DNA from: Chthonomonadales bacterium
GTDB lineage: Bacteria; Armatimonadota; Chthonomonadetes; Chthonomonadales; CAJBBX01
NCBI GenBank assembly: GCA_020849275.1
Contig: JADLGO010000067.1
Coordinates: forward strand, 1 to 64,000
Direction: 5' to 3'
Length of the DNA: 64,000 nucleotides
Both the position numbers and the translations under genes were made by a program. Position 1 is the stretch's first letter, and each line of letters opens with the position of its first letter. Shown piece by piece: positions 51,377 to 60,271 of the stretch. Under the pieces are notes generated by a model. The model was given only the letters and a program-made list of their open reading frames with translations, had not been told where the DNA came from and ran no database searches.

Positions 51377-53134
51377 ATGCGCTTTCCCCTGCGCGCGCGC
51401 AGGGTCGAGGTCGCCCGCCGCCGCGTGAGCGATGACCCGGATATGGCCCTGCTCCAGCAGGAACTGGAGGCCCGCGACCGCGAGATCCGCGATGCCAATC
51501 TGCTGATCGAGCGCCTCCAGGCGGACCTGGAGGACCGAGGCGCCGAGGCCGACGCATTGCGGCGCATCGGCGAGGCTACCGGTTCAGCCTTCGATCTGCA
51601 GGAGATCCTGAAGGTCACCGCCGACATCGCGATCCAGGTCACCGGCACCGACTCCTGCCAGGTCTACCTCTACGACCGCGATCGAGACGAGCTCGTCTTG
51701 CGCGCGGCCGACGAGACCGCCCAGAGCATGATCGGCAAGATCAGGCTGAAGCTGGGGGAGGGCATCACGGGCTGGGTAGCCCGCGAGCGCCGCCACGTCG
51801 CCGTCATGCGCAACGCGACCCAGGACCACCGCTTCAAGTACTTCAGCGAGATCCACGAGGAGGACTACGAGAGCATTCTCTCGGTGCCGCTTGTGGCCAA
51901 GAACGAGGTGATCGGCGTAGTCAACGTGCGCACTCGCCGTCCGCACGTCTACACCAGGAGCCAGGTGCGTCTGCTCTCCGGCATTGCCAACCAGGTCGCC
52001 GGCGCGATCGAGAAGGCCCGGCGCACGCGCCAGTTGGAGAAGGCGGCCGTCCATCTGACCACCCTCTCCGAGGTGAGCCAGGCCATCACCTCCAACATCT
52101 ACATCGACGAGTTGCTCCACCTGTTCGTCGAGATGACCGGACGCACCATGAACTACAAGGTGTGCACGGTCATGCTCGTCAACCCGGACACGGACGAGCT
52201 CGTCATCAAGGCCACGCAGAGCCAGAACGAGGAATACACCCAGAAGCCAAGCCTGAAGGTGGGCGCGAGCGTTGCGGGGCGCGCCGTCGCCGAGAAGCGC
52301 ATCCTCACCGTACGCGACGTCACCGCCCATCCGGAGTACCTGTTCCCGAGCATCGCCCAGAAGGCGGGTCTCTGCTCGTTGGCGTCTGTCCCGCTCTGGG
52401 TGAAGGGCGAGGTGATCGGCGTCCTCAACTGCTACACGGAGAAGGTGCACGAGTTCCCGAAGGAGGAGCTCACCATCCTGCAGGCGCTCAGCGCGCAAGC
52501 CGCGCTCGCCATCGAGACGGCCAAGCTGATGGTGAAATCCGCCGTCATTCAGGAGATGCACCACCGCGTTAAGAACAACCTTCAGCAGATCGCCAGCCTG
52601 GTGCGGCTGCAGATGCACTTCAGCAAGTACATCACCGTGGAGCAGGCGCTCACGGACACGCTGAACCGCATCCTGGCCATCGCCGCTGTCCACGAGCTCC
52701 TTTCGCGTGATGACCTTGACCACGTGAGCATCAACAAGGTGGCGGAACAGATCCTGACGGCCACCAAGCAGAGCGTGATGCCTCCCGGCAAGTCGATCCA
52801 TATGCACGTGGAAGGGCCCGAGGTGCTCTTGCCGCTCATCCACGCCACGACGCTCGCGCTGGTGATGAACGAGCTTGTGCAGAACGCGGTGGAGCACGGC
52901 TTCCGCGAGGCAGACGAGGGCGGGTTGGTGGTCCGGTTGGAGGATGAGGGGGGGTGGGTCACCCTCCGCGTGGTCAACGATGGCGAGCCGCTGCCGGAGG
53001 AGTTCGACCCGGCGCGAACCACGAGCCTCGGGCTGAGGATCGTCACGGACCTGGTTCGCGGCGGCCTGGGTGGCACCTTCGCGATGACGAACGACGGAGG
53101 CACGGCTGCCGTGGTGCGTTTCCCGCGGGGCTGA
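51377..53134 (+). CDS. Soluble GAF-GAF histidine kinase (HisKA_2 type), partner of the ANTAR regulator
   Basis: 585 residues without membrane segments. A coiled coil (about 24-60), GAF 1 (about 70-215), GAF 2 (about 235-385), then the HisKA_2 box EMHHRVKNNLQQIASLVRLQ with the candidate phospho-His at 395/396, and a HATPase domain with NELVQNAVEHGF and the glycine box SLGLRIVTDLV. GAF domains sense small molecules or gases; no ligand can be named. It is cytoplasmic and would phosphorylate the regulator encoded just before it. A 275-bp gap without a gene follows. Confidence 0.92.
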   Translation: MRFPLRARRVEVARRRVSDDPDMALLQQELEARDREIRDANLLIERLQADLEDRGAEADALRRIGEATGSAFDLQEILKVTADIAIQVTGTDSCQVYLYDRDRDELVLRAADETAQSMIGKIRLKLGEGITGWVARERRHVAVMRNATQDHRFKYFSEIHEEDYESILSVPLVAKNEVIGVVNVRTRRPHVYTRSQVRLLSGIANQVAGAIEKARRTRQLEKAAVHLTTLSEVSQAITSNIYIDELLHLFVEMTGRTMNYKVCTVMLVNPDTDELVIKATQSQNEEYTQKPSLKVGASVAGRAVAEKRILTVRDVTAHPEYLFPSIAQKAGLCSLASVPLWVKGEVIGVLNCYTEKVHEFPKEELTILQALSAQAALAIETAKLMVKSAVIQEMHHRVKNNLQQIASLVRLQMHFSKYITVEQALTDTLNRILAIAAVHELLSRDDLDHVSINKVAEQILTATKQSVMPPGKSIHMHVEGPEVLLPLIHATTLALVMNELVQNAVEHGFREADEGGLVVRLEDEGGWVTLRVVNDGEPLPEEFDPARTTSLGLRIVTDLVRGGLGGTFAMTNDGGTAAVVRFPRG

Positions 53135-53409
53135 GCGCCCGCCGAGTTGGCGCCGCGTGCCGATCCCAGACGACCGCAAGCCGGGCCAGGCGGCGGGCCT
53201 GTCTACCCGAGGACCACGGGGGCGGTCGCAGTTTCGCGCGGCTCGCTCACGACGATCGCGGCCCGCGGCACGCGCGGTTCGAGCGGATGCCCGTTCTGGC
53301 GGGCAGGCCCATCGAGCCCAACGCCCTCGATCCGGACGGCCCGAGCGCGGGGCTCACCTCCCTCTGCCCGGCGCCGCGCCACAAACGCCAGCGACCCTCA
53401 CGAGGGCGG
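53135..53409. other. Convergent gap with no gene and no clear terminator
   Basis: 275 bp between the histidine kinase stop and the flavin reductase stop. I see only a weak 7-bp inverted repeat (53171-53177 with 53222-53228) and no supported coding frame. Confidence 0.5.
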
Positions 53410-54078
53410 CTACCTCTCCTCCCCGGATGCCGGGCGGGATCGCGCCATCTCAAACAGGGTGCTGCCGTCCACTCGAGCGTACCAGTCGCCACCCATGCGC
53501 GCGATGTAGCTGACGTGGCGCGGGTCCAGCACACCCTCCGGCATGATGGCCTCCGCCACATGGAAGGCGAGGACCTCGCCGATCACATAGTTGGCGGCGA
53601 GCGGCCCGGCGCCGTGCGGCACCACCTGAAACAGCCGACACTCCATCGCGAGTGGGCTCTCCGCCACGCGCGGCGGCCGAATGTGCCGGCAGGGCGCTGC
53701 CGTGAACCCCGAGCGAGACCACTCGCTCACCCCATAGGGCAGAGCCATCGAGGCGGCGTTCATGCGATCGCGCATAGCGTGCGTCACCACGTTCACCACG
53801 AACTCCCCGGTAGTCCGGATGTTGCGCAGTGTGTCCTTCGGCTCCCCGCCTCGCCCCATGATGGGCGAGATGGCGATCGAGGGCGGGTTGGCGCCTCCCG
53901 CCATGAAATAGCTGAACGGAGCGAGGTTCGCTGCGCCATCCCCGGCGATGGTAGATGTGAAGGCGATGGGCCGGGGCGCCACGCAGTGCAACAACAGCCG
54001 ATGCGCTTCGGCCATCGACAGGTCGGCGACGTCAATGTGAAGGAACCCGTCACTGGCGGCTGGGTCGGCGTCTGGCAT
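53410..54078 (-). CDS. Flavin reductase-like (FMN-binding split-barrel) protein
   Basis: 222 residues. The FMN site is recognisable in PRPIAFTSTIAGDGAANLAPFSYFMAGGANPPSIAISP, with FVVNVVTHAMRDRMNAAS further on. Relatives are NADH:FMN oxidoreductases that feed monooxygenases, or flavoredoxin-like proteins; no partner oxygenase is adjacent. GGAGGTGCC precedes ATG 54078, which is preferred over ATG 54147. It diverges from the M29 aminopeptidase; a TATACT box at 54139-54144 might serve it but lacks a good -35. Confidence 0.85.
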   Translation of the reverse strand: MPDADPAASDGFLHIDVADLSMAEAHRLLLHCVAPRPIAFTSTIAGDGAANLAPFSYFMAGGANPPSIAISPIMGRGGEPKDTLRNIRTTGEFVVNVVTHAMRDRMNAASMALPYGVSEWSRSGFTAAPCRHIRPPRVAESPLAMECRLFQVVPHGAGPLAANYVIGEVLAFHVAEAIMPEGVLDPRHVSYIARMGGDWYARVDGSTLFEMARSRPASGEER

Positions 54079-54276
54079 TCCTGGCACCTCCGTTCGGCTC
54101 GGCGCGCACCGGGCGCTCCGGGTTGGCCTCCTGCCTCCAGTATACACTTCGGCCGGCTCCGTTGCCTCCGCGCTGTCCCGGCATCGGCCTCACGCGGCAG
54201 GTATCGCGCATGCGGCCGTCGTAAAGGCGGTGTGGCCCGCGGTCGAACCGCGCGGCTTCGTACGGAGGACTCGCCC

Positions 54277-55392
54277 ATGGTCGACCCGCGCTACGCCCGT
54301 CTCGCCGAGCTCCTCGTCCGCCACTCCGTTCGCGTCGCTGCAGGCGACAGGGTCCTGATCGAGGCATTCGATACGCCGGTCGACTTCACCACCACCCTCA
54401 TCGCGGCCGTCGCCTCCGCGGGCGGCCTGCCGCTGGCATCCACCTACCACCAGCCCGTGCTGCGCGCTCTCTACCTTGCCGCCACGGAGGAGCAGATGCG
54501 CGAGATCGGTCGCGTCGAGCGCGCGCGCATGGAGGCCATGGACTGCTACATTGGCGTGCGCGGCAGCCACAATGCCTCGGAGATGTCGGATGTCCCCGCC
54601 GATCGCATGGACCTCTACGAGAAGCACTGGTGGCGCTACGTGCACAGCGAGGTGCGCGTGCCCAGCACGCGCTGGGTGGTGCTGCGCTGGCCGCACCCCG
54701 CGATGGCTCAGGCGGCGAACATGAGCACCGAGGCGTTCGAGGACTTCTACTTCGACGTCTGCGCGGGGGTCGACTACGCGGCGATGGCCCGTTCGCTGGG
54801 TCCGCTCAGGGCGCTGATGGAGCGCACCGACCATGTCCACATCGTGGCGCCCGGCACCGACCTCACCTTCTCGATCCGCGGCATTCCCGCCGTGCCATGC
54901 GCTGGCCAGGCCAACATCCCGGACGGCGAGATCTTCACGTGCCCTGTGCGCGAGAGCGTCGAGGGCGTCATCACGTACAACACGGAGAGCCTCTACCGCG
55001 GCGCCACCTTTCGGAGCGTGCGGTTCGAGTTCCGCGGTGGGCGCATTGAGCGCGCGGACGCCGCCGGGCAGACGGCGGCGCTCAACGCGATCCTGGACGC
55101 GGACGACGGCGCGCGCTACATCGGCGAATGGGCGCTCGGCGTCAACCCGCGAATCCGAACCCCCATGAAGGACACGCTCTTCGACGAGAAGATCGCCGGC
55201 AGCTTCCACCTGACGCCCGGGCAGGCCTACGAGGAGGCCGACAACGGCAACCGCAGCCAGGTGCACTGGGACCTGGTGCAGGTTCAGCGCCCGGAGTGGG
55301 GCGGCGGCCAGATATGGTTTGACGACGTGCTCGTGCGCCAGGACGGCCTCTTCGTGCTCCCAGAGCTCGCCGCCCTCAATCCGGACGCATGA
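54277..55392 (+). CDS. M29-family (thermophilic) aminopeptidase
   Basis: 371 residues. The metal-site residues of the AmpS/AmpT family are visible in context: PDGEIFTCPVRESVEG, the Glu of RYIGEWALGVNP, and His in AGSFHLTPGQAYEEADNGNRSQVHWDLV. The enzyme removes N-terminal residues from peptides and needs a dinuclear metal centre. No signal peptide. ACGGAGGA is nine bases before ATG 54277. It is followed after 73 bp by the secreted GH42-like gene on the same strand. Confidence 0.9.
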   Translation: MVDPRYARLAELLVRHSVRVAAGDRVLIEAFDTPVDFTTTLIAAVASAGGLPLASTYHQPVLRALYLAATEEQMREIGRVERARMEAMDCYIGVRGSHNASEMSDVPADRMDLYEKHWWRYVHSEVRVPSTRWVVLRWPHPAMAQAANMSTEAFEDFYFDVCAGVDYAAMARSLGPLRALMERTDHVHIVAPGTDLTFSIRGIPAVPCAGQANIPDGEIFTCPVRESVEGVITYNTESLYRGATFRSVRFEFRGGRIERADAAGQTAALNAILDADDGARYIGEWALGVNPRIRTPMKDTLFDEKIAGSFHLTPGQAYEEADNGNRSQVHWDLVQVQRPEWGGGQIWFDDVLVRQDGLFVLPELAALNPDA

Positions 55393-55465
55393 CGCGGCGT
55401 GCCCCCGCCCGCGCCGCGATTTGCGCGCCGGCCGGACCGCCGCGCCGCCACGATCGGACACCGAC

Positions 55466-58400
55466 ATGGGACCACGCATGGCGTTCGCGCTCCTCCTATC
55501 TGCCCTCGCGCTGACGACCGCCGCCGGCGCCTACGCCGGGGCGCTGCCCATCGCGCTCAGCGGGATCCGCGCCGAGCCAGTCAGGGTCGGCCCGAACCTC
55601 CTGGACAACGGCGGCTTTGAGGCGCCGGCCGGCGCGTTCCCGACGGGATGGCTCTGGGACCGCCGCAACACGGAGTCGACCTGCACCGTCGACCAGGCCA
55701 TCGCGCGCTCCGGCCAGAGGTCGGTCAAGCTCACCAACCGCACGGGGTTCGGCGCGCACGTGTATGGGATGCTCTGGCGGTCGGAGCCCGTGCGGCTTAA
55801 GGTGGGCGCCCCCTACACGATCAGCGCCTGGGTGCGCTCCCGCGATCCCGGCGTGAGCTCGATGATGGGCGGCGCGGGCTGGCAGTTCCGCGTCGCCGCG
55901 CCGCGCACCGGCGACGCCTGGCAACGAATCGCGCTCACCTTCCGGCCGTCGGTAGCCGACGCCGACTTCACGCTGCGCTTCAGCACGGAGAGCCCCACCG
56001 ACGGGCTATGGATCGATGATGTGAAGCTGGAGGAGGGCGACCAGGCGACGCCGGCCGTCGAGCCGGATGGTCCCGTTGTCTCGCTGGAGGTGACGCCGGT
56101 CCAGGCAGTGCGCGACGTCGAGGGTGACGGTCCGTTTACGGTCGCCTTCGCCGCCTACGCGCGCCGGCGCGTCGTGGCCGACGCACGGGCCACCATCGCA
56201 GGCGGGCTGCGGGCCGCGAGTGCGCGCCTGTCGCTGGAGCCCGGCGCCTGGCGCATCGTCGTCTCGGGCACCGCCCGGGCCGCCAGCGACTCGCCGCACC
56301 GCCTCACTCTCCTCCTCAACGCGCGGACCGGCGCCGCGTTCTCGACTACGGCCGATGTGCGCTTCTGCTCCGCAGCCGCCGCGCTCCGCCGCCTGGCTGC
56401 GTTGGAGCGGCGGCTGCCGGCGTGGACCGCCACGGTCGATGCCCTGCGCCGCCGCGGCGCCGACCCGGCCTACCCGCTGGTCACGCTCACGGTGCTACGC
56501 CACTTCGTCGGCTACGCCCGCGAGGACGTCGCCCACGGCCAAGTGCGCCGGGCGCTCGCGCAGGCCGCGGCGATGGAGCGCATGGCGGCGCGGCTGGACG
56601 CGAGGCTCCGCGCCGCCCGGCAAGCGCCGGCGAGCCTGCCGCGCGTGCCGCGGTGGACCGGCACGGCGCGCCCCACGGTGCATGGTGCATCGTTCCTCGC
56701 GCCGGCCAAGACCATCGGGGAGGCCCGCGCTGTCCGCCGCCCCATCTTCTTCACCGGCTACGGCGCATTTGGCCAGGTGCGGAGCGACGTGGAGAGGTTC
56801 CCTGCCTACGGCGTGAACATCATCCAGGTGGAGTTCGGACCGAACAGCGTATTCCCCCACGAGGGCATCGTGGACGAGACGCCCGTGCGCGAGATGCGAC
56901 GCCTGCTCGATCGGGCGGCGAGGGCCGGCGTGGCGGTCAACCTGCTGATCAGCCCACACTACTTCCCGGAGTGGGCGCTCGCGAAGTGGCCTCACCTGCG
57001 CAAGCGTCGCGCCGGGTTCATTCAGTACTGCATCCACGCGCCGGAGAGCCGCGATCTGCTGAAGCGGTTCGTCGCCGCCGCGATCGGGCCGCTGGCCGAT
57101 CACCCGGCCCTGCACAGCGTCTGCCTCTCCAACGAGCCGATCAGCATGGAGGAGCCCTGCGACCATGCGCGCGCCGCCTGGGGCCGCTGGCTCGAGCGTC
57201 GGCACCGAACCGTCGACGCCCTCGGCAGCGCCTACGGGCGCCCGATCCCCTCCTTCGACGACGTGCCCCTCCCGAACCCCTTCGAGCCGCACCCACCCTC
57301 GCCGGTATGGATGGATTACATTCGGTTCAACGAGGAGGTGCTGGCCGATTGGCACCAGATGCTGGCCGACGCGGTACACTCGGCCGCCCCTGGCCTCCCG
57401 GTCCACGCCAAGGCGATGACCTGGACGCTGCTCAACGATGGCGACGTCATCTACGGGGCGGATGCCACGCTGTTCGGTGGGTTCAGCCAGATCAGCGGGA
57501 ACGACGCGGTGAACTTCCATGCGCACGGGCTCGGTCCGTTCGCGCAGGGCTGGGTACAGAGCGCGATGGGCCACGACCTGCAGCGTTCCGTGCTGGATGG
57601 CCCGGTCTTCAACAGCGAGAACCACCTCATCCCGGATCGCGACACGAGCGACGTGCCGCCCGAGCACGTGCGCTCGGTCCTGTGGCAGGCCGCGGTCCAC
57701 GGGCAGAGCGCCACCACCGTCTGGGTGTGGGAGCGCACGTTCGACGCGCGCAGCGACTTCGCGGGCAGCATCATGCACCGCCCCGAATGCGCCGAGGCCG
57801 TCGGGCTCACCAACCACGACCTCAACCGCGCGGCGCGCGAGCTGTCCGCGCTGCAGGCGGCGCCCGCCGACGTGCTGCTCCTGCAGAGCCCCACCGCCTG
57901 CGTCTGGGATGGCGGCGCCTACTCCGACTGTCTGAGCAAGCTGTACACCGCCCTCTCCTTCACCGGTCTGAAGATCGGGTTCGTCACCGAGCCGCAGCTT
58001 GAGCAGGGCCGGCTGTCGGCAACGCGCGTGCTCTTCGTCCCCGCCGTTCGCCATCTGAGCGAGGCGGCCTGCCGCGCGCTGGCACGATGGAGCGGCCCTC
58101 TCGTCCTGGTTGGGTCAGACGACTGCCTCTCGCGCGACGAATACGACCGCGCTCGCCCGGATCGGCCCGCGGGCGACCACCTGCCCTTCGCGTTCGCATC
58201 GGGCCGGGCGGAGGACCTGCTTGCGGCGATCTCCCCGCGGCTGGCGGCATGGGGAGTCGCCGCGCGCATGCGCGCCGTGGACGTCGATGGCCGCCCGGCG
58301 TGGGGCGTCGAGGTACGCAGCGTCGCGCTGGACGGGCGGACGGTCGCGAACGTGTGTAACTACCGCAACGCGTCGGCGAGGGTCCGTCTCGTGGCCGGGG

Positions 58401-58537
58401 ACGGTCCCGTCGCGTTCGTCGACGTGCTGACCGGCCGGCCCTGCCCCTCGACGCTCACGCTCGGGCCACTGGAGACACGTCTGCTGAGCGCGGCGCGCTG
58501 CGCGCACTCCGGCGCTCGCCGTGATCCCGTGGATTGA
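55466..58537 (+). CDS. Secreted GH42-like beta-galactosidase with N-terminal carbohydrate-binding module
   Basis: 1,023 residues. The signal peptide (AFALLLSALALTTAAGAYA) is followed by a CBM4/9-type jelly-roll (about 35-195; NLLDNGGFEAP ... GWLWDRRN ... IDDVKLEEGD), a helical and beta linker, and a GH42-like barrel from about 410. Candidate catalytic residues are Glu in CLSNEPIS (acid/base) and Glu in FNSENHL (nucleophile). A trimerisation-like domain (DVLLLQSPTACVWD; FVPAVRHLSE) and a C-terminal beta domain follow. The exact glycan is unknown. ATG 55478 is an equally possible start. Confidence 0.8.
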   Translation: MGPRMAFALLLSALALTTAAGAYAGALPIALSGIRAEPVRVGPNLLDNGGFEAPAGAFPTGWLWDRRNTESTCTVDQAIARSGQRSVKLTNRTGFGAHVYGMLWRSEPVRLKVGAPYTISAWVRSRDPGVSSMMGGAGWQFRVAAPRTGDAWQRIALTFRPSVADADFTLRFSTESPTDGLWIDDVKLEEGDQATPAVEPDGPVVSLEVTPVQAVRDVEGDGPFTVAFAAYARRRVVADARATIAGGLRAASARLSLEPGAWRIVVSGTARAASDSPHRLTLLLNARTGAAFSTTADVRFCSAAAALRRLAALERRLPAWTATVDALRRRGADPAYPLVTLTVLRHFVGYAREDVAHGQVRRALAQAAAMERMAARLDARLRAARQAPASLPRVPRWTGTARPTVHGASFLAPAKTIGEARAVRRPIFFTGYGAFGQVRSDVERFPAYGVNIIQVEFGPNSVFPHEGIVDETPVREMRRLLDRAARAGVAVNLLISPHYFPEWALAKWPHLRKRRAGFIQYCIHAPESRDLLKRFVAAAIGPLADHPALHSVCLSNEPISMEEPCDHARAAWGRWLERRHRTVDALGSAYGRPIPSFDDVPLPNPFEPHPPSPVWMDYIRFNEEVLADWHQMLADAVHSAAPGLPVHAKAMTWTLLNDGDVIYGADATLFGGFSQISGNDAVNFHAHGLGPFAQGWVQSAMGHDLQRSVLDGPVFNSENHLIPDRDTSDVPPEHVRSVLWQAAVHGQSATTVWVWERTFDARSDFAGSIMHRPECAEAVGLTNHDLNRAARELSALQAAPADVLLLQSPTACVWDGGAYSDCLSKLYTALSFTGLKIGFVTEPQLEQGRLSATRVLFVPAVRHLSEAACRALARWSGPLVLVGSDDCLSRDEYDRARPDRPAGDHLPFAFASGRAEDLLAAISPRLAAWGVAARMRAVDVDGRPAWGVEVRSVALDGRTVANVCNYRNASARVRLVAGDGPVAFVDVLTGRPCPSTLTLGPLETRLLSAARCAHSGARRDPVD

Positions 58538-58556
58538 CGCCCGCAAGGAGCGACCC

Positions 58557-58847
58557 ATGCGCATGTTGTTCATCATCTGCGAGGCCAGCGTCGACGAGCG
58601 CGTGATGGCCATACTCGACGAGGCCTCCGCTCCCGGCTACACGCGGTTCACCGGCGCTAGCGGCAACGGCGCACACGGGAAGCGGGATGGCACGCCCGTC
58701 TGGCCGGGCCTCAACTCCATCGTGATGGCCTGCGTGCCCGACGAGATGGTGCCCGCGGTGACCGCCGGCATCGATCGCTTGCGGGAGCAGCGCGCGGGGC
58801 GGCTGGCAGTCCACGTCTTTTCCGTGCCCGCCGAACAAGTCGTGTGA
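58557..58847 (+). CDS. PII-like (PG0541-type) small alpha/beta protein
   Basis: 96 residues with the length and pattern of a ferredoxin-like PII-related fold: MLFIICEASVDERVMAILDEA, a glycine-rich loop (GASGNGAHGKRDG) with VWPGLNSIVMACV, then MVPAVTAGIDRLREQR and LAVHVFSV. Proteins of this type accompany RND or other transporters and may sense nucleotides; no transporter is adjacent. It lacks the classical PII T-loop with Tyr51. AAGGAG precedes ATG 58557. It follows the GH42-like gene by 19 bp. Confidence 0.6.
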   Translation: MRMLFIICEASVDERVMAILDEASAPGYTRFTGASGNGAHGKRDGTPVWPGLNSIVMACVPDEMVPAVTAGIDRLREQRAGRLAVHVFSVPAEQVV

Positions 58848-58906
58848 GGGAGCGGGCCGCCGGGCGCCGCGGCCGCGCGGGAGCCATCGCGTCGCCCGCG
58901 CCGCGG

Positions 58907-58935
58907 TTGCGCCGCGGGCCGCGAGCTGGTAGAAT
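58907..58935 (+). promoter_or_regulatory. Promoter for the D-Ala-D-Ala carboxypeptidase operon
   Basis: -35 TTGCGC at 58907-58912, a 17-bp spacer, and extended -10 TGGTAGAAT (TAGAAT at 58930-58935). Transcription would start near 58942, about 55 bases before the predicted ATC start. Confidence 0.65.
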
Positions 58936-58996
58936 AGGGACCGTCCACCCGGCGCTCGGGCGTCGAGGCGGCGCCAGAACACAAGGAGCAGCGCAC

Positions 58997-60271
58997 ATCA
59001 CCGTCCGCATCACGCGCCTGGCGCGCCTCTTCGTGCCCATTGCCTACCTGGCGACCCTGGTTGTCGCGCTGGCCGCCGGTGTGCCGGCGGGCGCGGCCGA
59101 GCCACTGGGCGCCCTCGCGCCCCCGGACGTGAAGGCCTCGGCGGCCATCCTCGTCGATGCCGTCAGCGGCCAGGTCATCTTCGAGAAGAGCGCCGACGCT
59201 CAGCGGCAGCCCGCCAGCACAACCAAGATCATGACCGCCATCCTGCTGCTGGAGACCACGCAACCGGACGAGGTCATCGTGGCGGACAAGCAGGCTGCCG
59301 AGACCGAGGGCAGCTCGCTCAACCTGAAGCCGGGCGAGCGCGTCACGGCGCACGACATGCTCTATGCCCTGATGCTGCGCTCCGCCAATGACGGGTGCGT
59401 GGCCGTCGCCGAGCATATCGCCGGGAGCGAGGCGCGGTTCGCGGAGATGATGACCGAGCGCGCCCGCGAGATCGGCGCGACGCGTACCGTCTTTCGCAAC
59501 TGCAACGGCCTGCCGATGCCCGGACATGTCAGCACGGCGCGGGACCTGGCCACGCTGGCCCGGTTCGCCTCGCGCTATCCGGAGTTCAACCGCGCCACCG
59601 CCACGCGCTTCTACACCATTCGACGCGACCGCAACAAAGCCGACGTCCTGCTGAAGAACCACGCGAGGTTCCTCTGGCACTTCCCCGGGGCCGACGGCGT
59701 CAAGACCGGCTACACGAACCGCGCTGGACGCTGCTTCGTCGGCGGCGCGACCTGGAACGGCTGGCGCCTGATCTCGGTCGTCCTGAACAGCCCGGACCCC
59801 TTCCCGGAGACCGCCCAGCTGATGAAGTACGGCTTCTACCACTTCGAGGCACGGCGGCTCGCGGAGGCCGGCCAGGAGGTGGCCCGCGTGGCGGTTCGCG
59901 GCGGCGCCGCCGAGTCCGTGCCGGCGACGGTCGACGCCGCGCTTCAGGCCGTGCTGCGCCGCGGCGGCGTCGGCGACGCGCGCCTCGTGGTGCACGCGGA
60001 GCCGCTCGCCGCTCCGGTCGCGGCCGGCGCCCGCCTCGGCAGGGTGGATGTCGTGGTGGACGGACGCGTGACCGCGAGCGCGCCGCTCCTAGCGGCGCAA
60101 GCCGTCGCGCCGTCGCTGACCGCCTCCGTGGCCGGACGGCTCGGAGGCCGACCCATCGTAATGCTCCTCTTTGTGGGCGTGATCTGGTATGCAAGAACGG
60201 CTGCAAAAGGTCCTGGCATCCGCCGGTCTCGGGTCAAGGCGCTCCTGCGAAACACTCATCGCCGCGGGTAA
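58997..60271 (+). CDS. D-alanyl-D-alanine carboxypeptidase (S11, PBP5/6 type), apparent ATC start
   Basis: 424 residues if started at ATC 58997. Trims D-Ala from peptidoglycan stem peptides. Active-site motifs: ASTTK (SxxK), RSAND (SxN) and VKTGYT (KTG). A signal peptide (LARLFVPIAYLATLVVALAAG) and a C-terminal anchor helix (IVMLLFVGVIWYA) show a periplasm-facing membrane protein. AAGGAG lies eight bases before ATC, and a promoter sits about 55 bases upstream; no ATG, GTG or TTG in frame has a ribosome site. The 3' end overlaps rluB by 83 bp. Confidence 0.85.
   Translation: MTVRITRLARLFVPIAYLATLVVALAAGVPAGAAEPLGALAPPDVKASAAILVDAVSGQVIFEKSADAQRQPASTTKIMTAILLLETTQPDEVIVADKQAAETEGSSLNLKPGERVTAHDMLYALMLRSANDGCVAVAEHIAGSEARFAEMMTERAREIGATRTVFRNCNGLPMPGHVSTARDLATLARFASRYPEFNRATATRFYTIRRDRNKADVLLKNHARFLWHFPGADGVKTGYTNRAGRCFVGGATWNGWRLISVVLNSPDPFPETAQLMKYGFYHFEARRLAEAGQEVARVAVRGGAAESVPATVDAALQAVLRRGGVGDARLVVHAEPLAAPVAAGARLGRVDVVVDGRVTASAPLLAAQAVAPSLTASVAGRLGGRPIVMLLFVGVIWYARTAAKGPGIRRSRVKALLRNTHRRG

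Noticed and set aside
51377-53134. Ethanolamine two-component system (EutW/EutV)
   Set aside because: The architecture is alike, but no eut genes are in the window; only the mechanism is inferred.
53171-53228. Terminator after the histidine kinase gene
   Set aside because: The 7-bp arms are 44 bases apart and have no T-run; too weak to call.
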